Translations under genes and position numbers: made by a program
NCBI RefSeq assembly: GCF_016919005.1
Contig: NZ_JAFFQE010000011.1
Coordinates: 1-64,000, forward strand
DNA length: 64,000 nucleotides
Direction of reading: 5' to 3'
DNA from: Desulfopila inferna
GTDB lineage: Bacteria; Desulfobacterota; Desulfobulbia; Desulfobulbales; Desulfocapsaceae
The notes under the pieces: generated by a model
What the model was told of the DNA's origin: nothing
The model's database searches: none
What the model saw: the letters and a program-made list of their open reading frames with translations, nothing else
In this document: positions 63,919 through 64,000 of the stretch, one piece after another
Position numbering within the stretch: the first letter of the stretch is position 1
Layout of the letters: every line of letters begins with the position of its first letter

Positions 63919-64000
63919 GGGCTCCTCCCTTCTGTCTCAGGATCATAGTCTTCCAGAAAGGTAATACTATCATAGATCAGCTGTTAGCACATAGGCGCGA

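Noticed and set aside
1-64000. tRNA, rRNA and CRISPR arrays
   Set aside because: Intergenic regions were read for cloverleaf-type segments and for regularly spaced repeats with unique spacers; none was seen. The 12-bp periodic motifs are too short for CRISPR.

Overview
This 64 kb window looks like the chromosome of an anaerobic or facultative Gram-negative bacterium. It encodes lipoprotein N-acyltransferase, two tripartite RND efflux systems, a Na+-translocating NADH:quinone reductase and many lipoproteins. My inference is Desulfobacterota (Desulfobulbales-like), from the fused AccA-AccD carboxyltransferase, the large isocitrate lyase and the lnt/corC/prfB cluster; no marker gene in the window settles this. 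I see no rRNA, tRNA or CRISPR array. Only integrase and transposase debris marks past mobile DNA.

Layout: 1-0.4 kb, C-terminal wreck of an integron integrase. 0.6-3.8 kb, ppk1 (reverse) and mntP. 3.9-10.8 kb, a reverse five-gene operon marR / membrane fusion protein / RND pump / TolC-like protein / unknown inner-membrane protein, with a palindrome in front of marR. 11-12.7 kb, lemA lipoprotein and degV. 13.4-19.5 kb, nqrABCDEF plus a short, divergent nqrM-like gene. 19.7-25.5 kb, alanine dehydrogenase, radical SAM protein, small secreted protein, TauE/SafE permease, ybaK and an aldo/keto reductase. 25.6-28.2 kb, an odd terminator with interleaved stems, a frameshifted repeat-domain surface protein and a secreted Calx-beta-like protein. 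28.5-34.3 kb, a glyoxylate-shunt locus: a RamB/ScfR-type regulator divergent from aceB and aceA, with a perfect 12-bp palindrome next to the aceBA promoter.

34.8-42.9 kb is a patchwork of small membrane proteins (DUF4235, DUF1206, EamA, SpoIIM-like, two YeeE/YedE), a CheR-like methyltransferase lacking a good start codon, two decayed Y1 (REP-associated) transposases and an IS3-family remnant. 42.5-44.2 kb has a cupin and a DUF3750 lipoprotein flanked by two copies of a 69-bp repeat made of DnaA-box-like 12-bp units. 44.2-52.3 kb holds housekeeping genes, all reverse: ligA-polX, then prfB (with its programmed +1 frameshift), lnt and corC.

52.8-56.5 kb encodes a divergent biotin carboxylase and a 753-residue AccA-AccD fusion in alpha-beta order, with no biotin carrier protein nearby. 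56.8-61.9 kb is an AcrAB-type pump with its TetR repressor as the last gene and an AcrR-like palindrome in the promoter. The window closes with an MFS transporter and a SAM-dependent methyltransferase.

The genes suggest a cell that couples NADH oxidation to Na+ export, can run the glyoxylate bypass for C2 growth, stores polyphosphate and defends itself with two regulated efflux systems. The least ordinary items are the carboxylase pair, the DnaA-box-like repeats, the interleaved-stem terminator and the unknown gene closing the first efflux operon.
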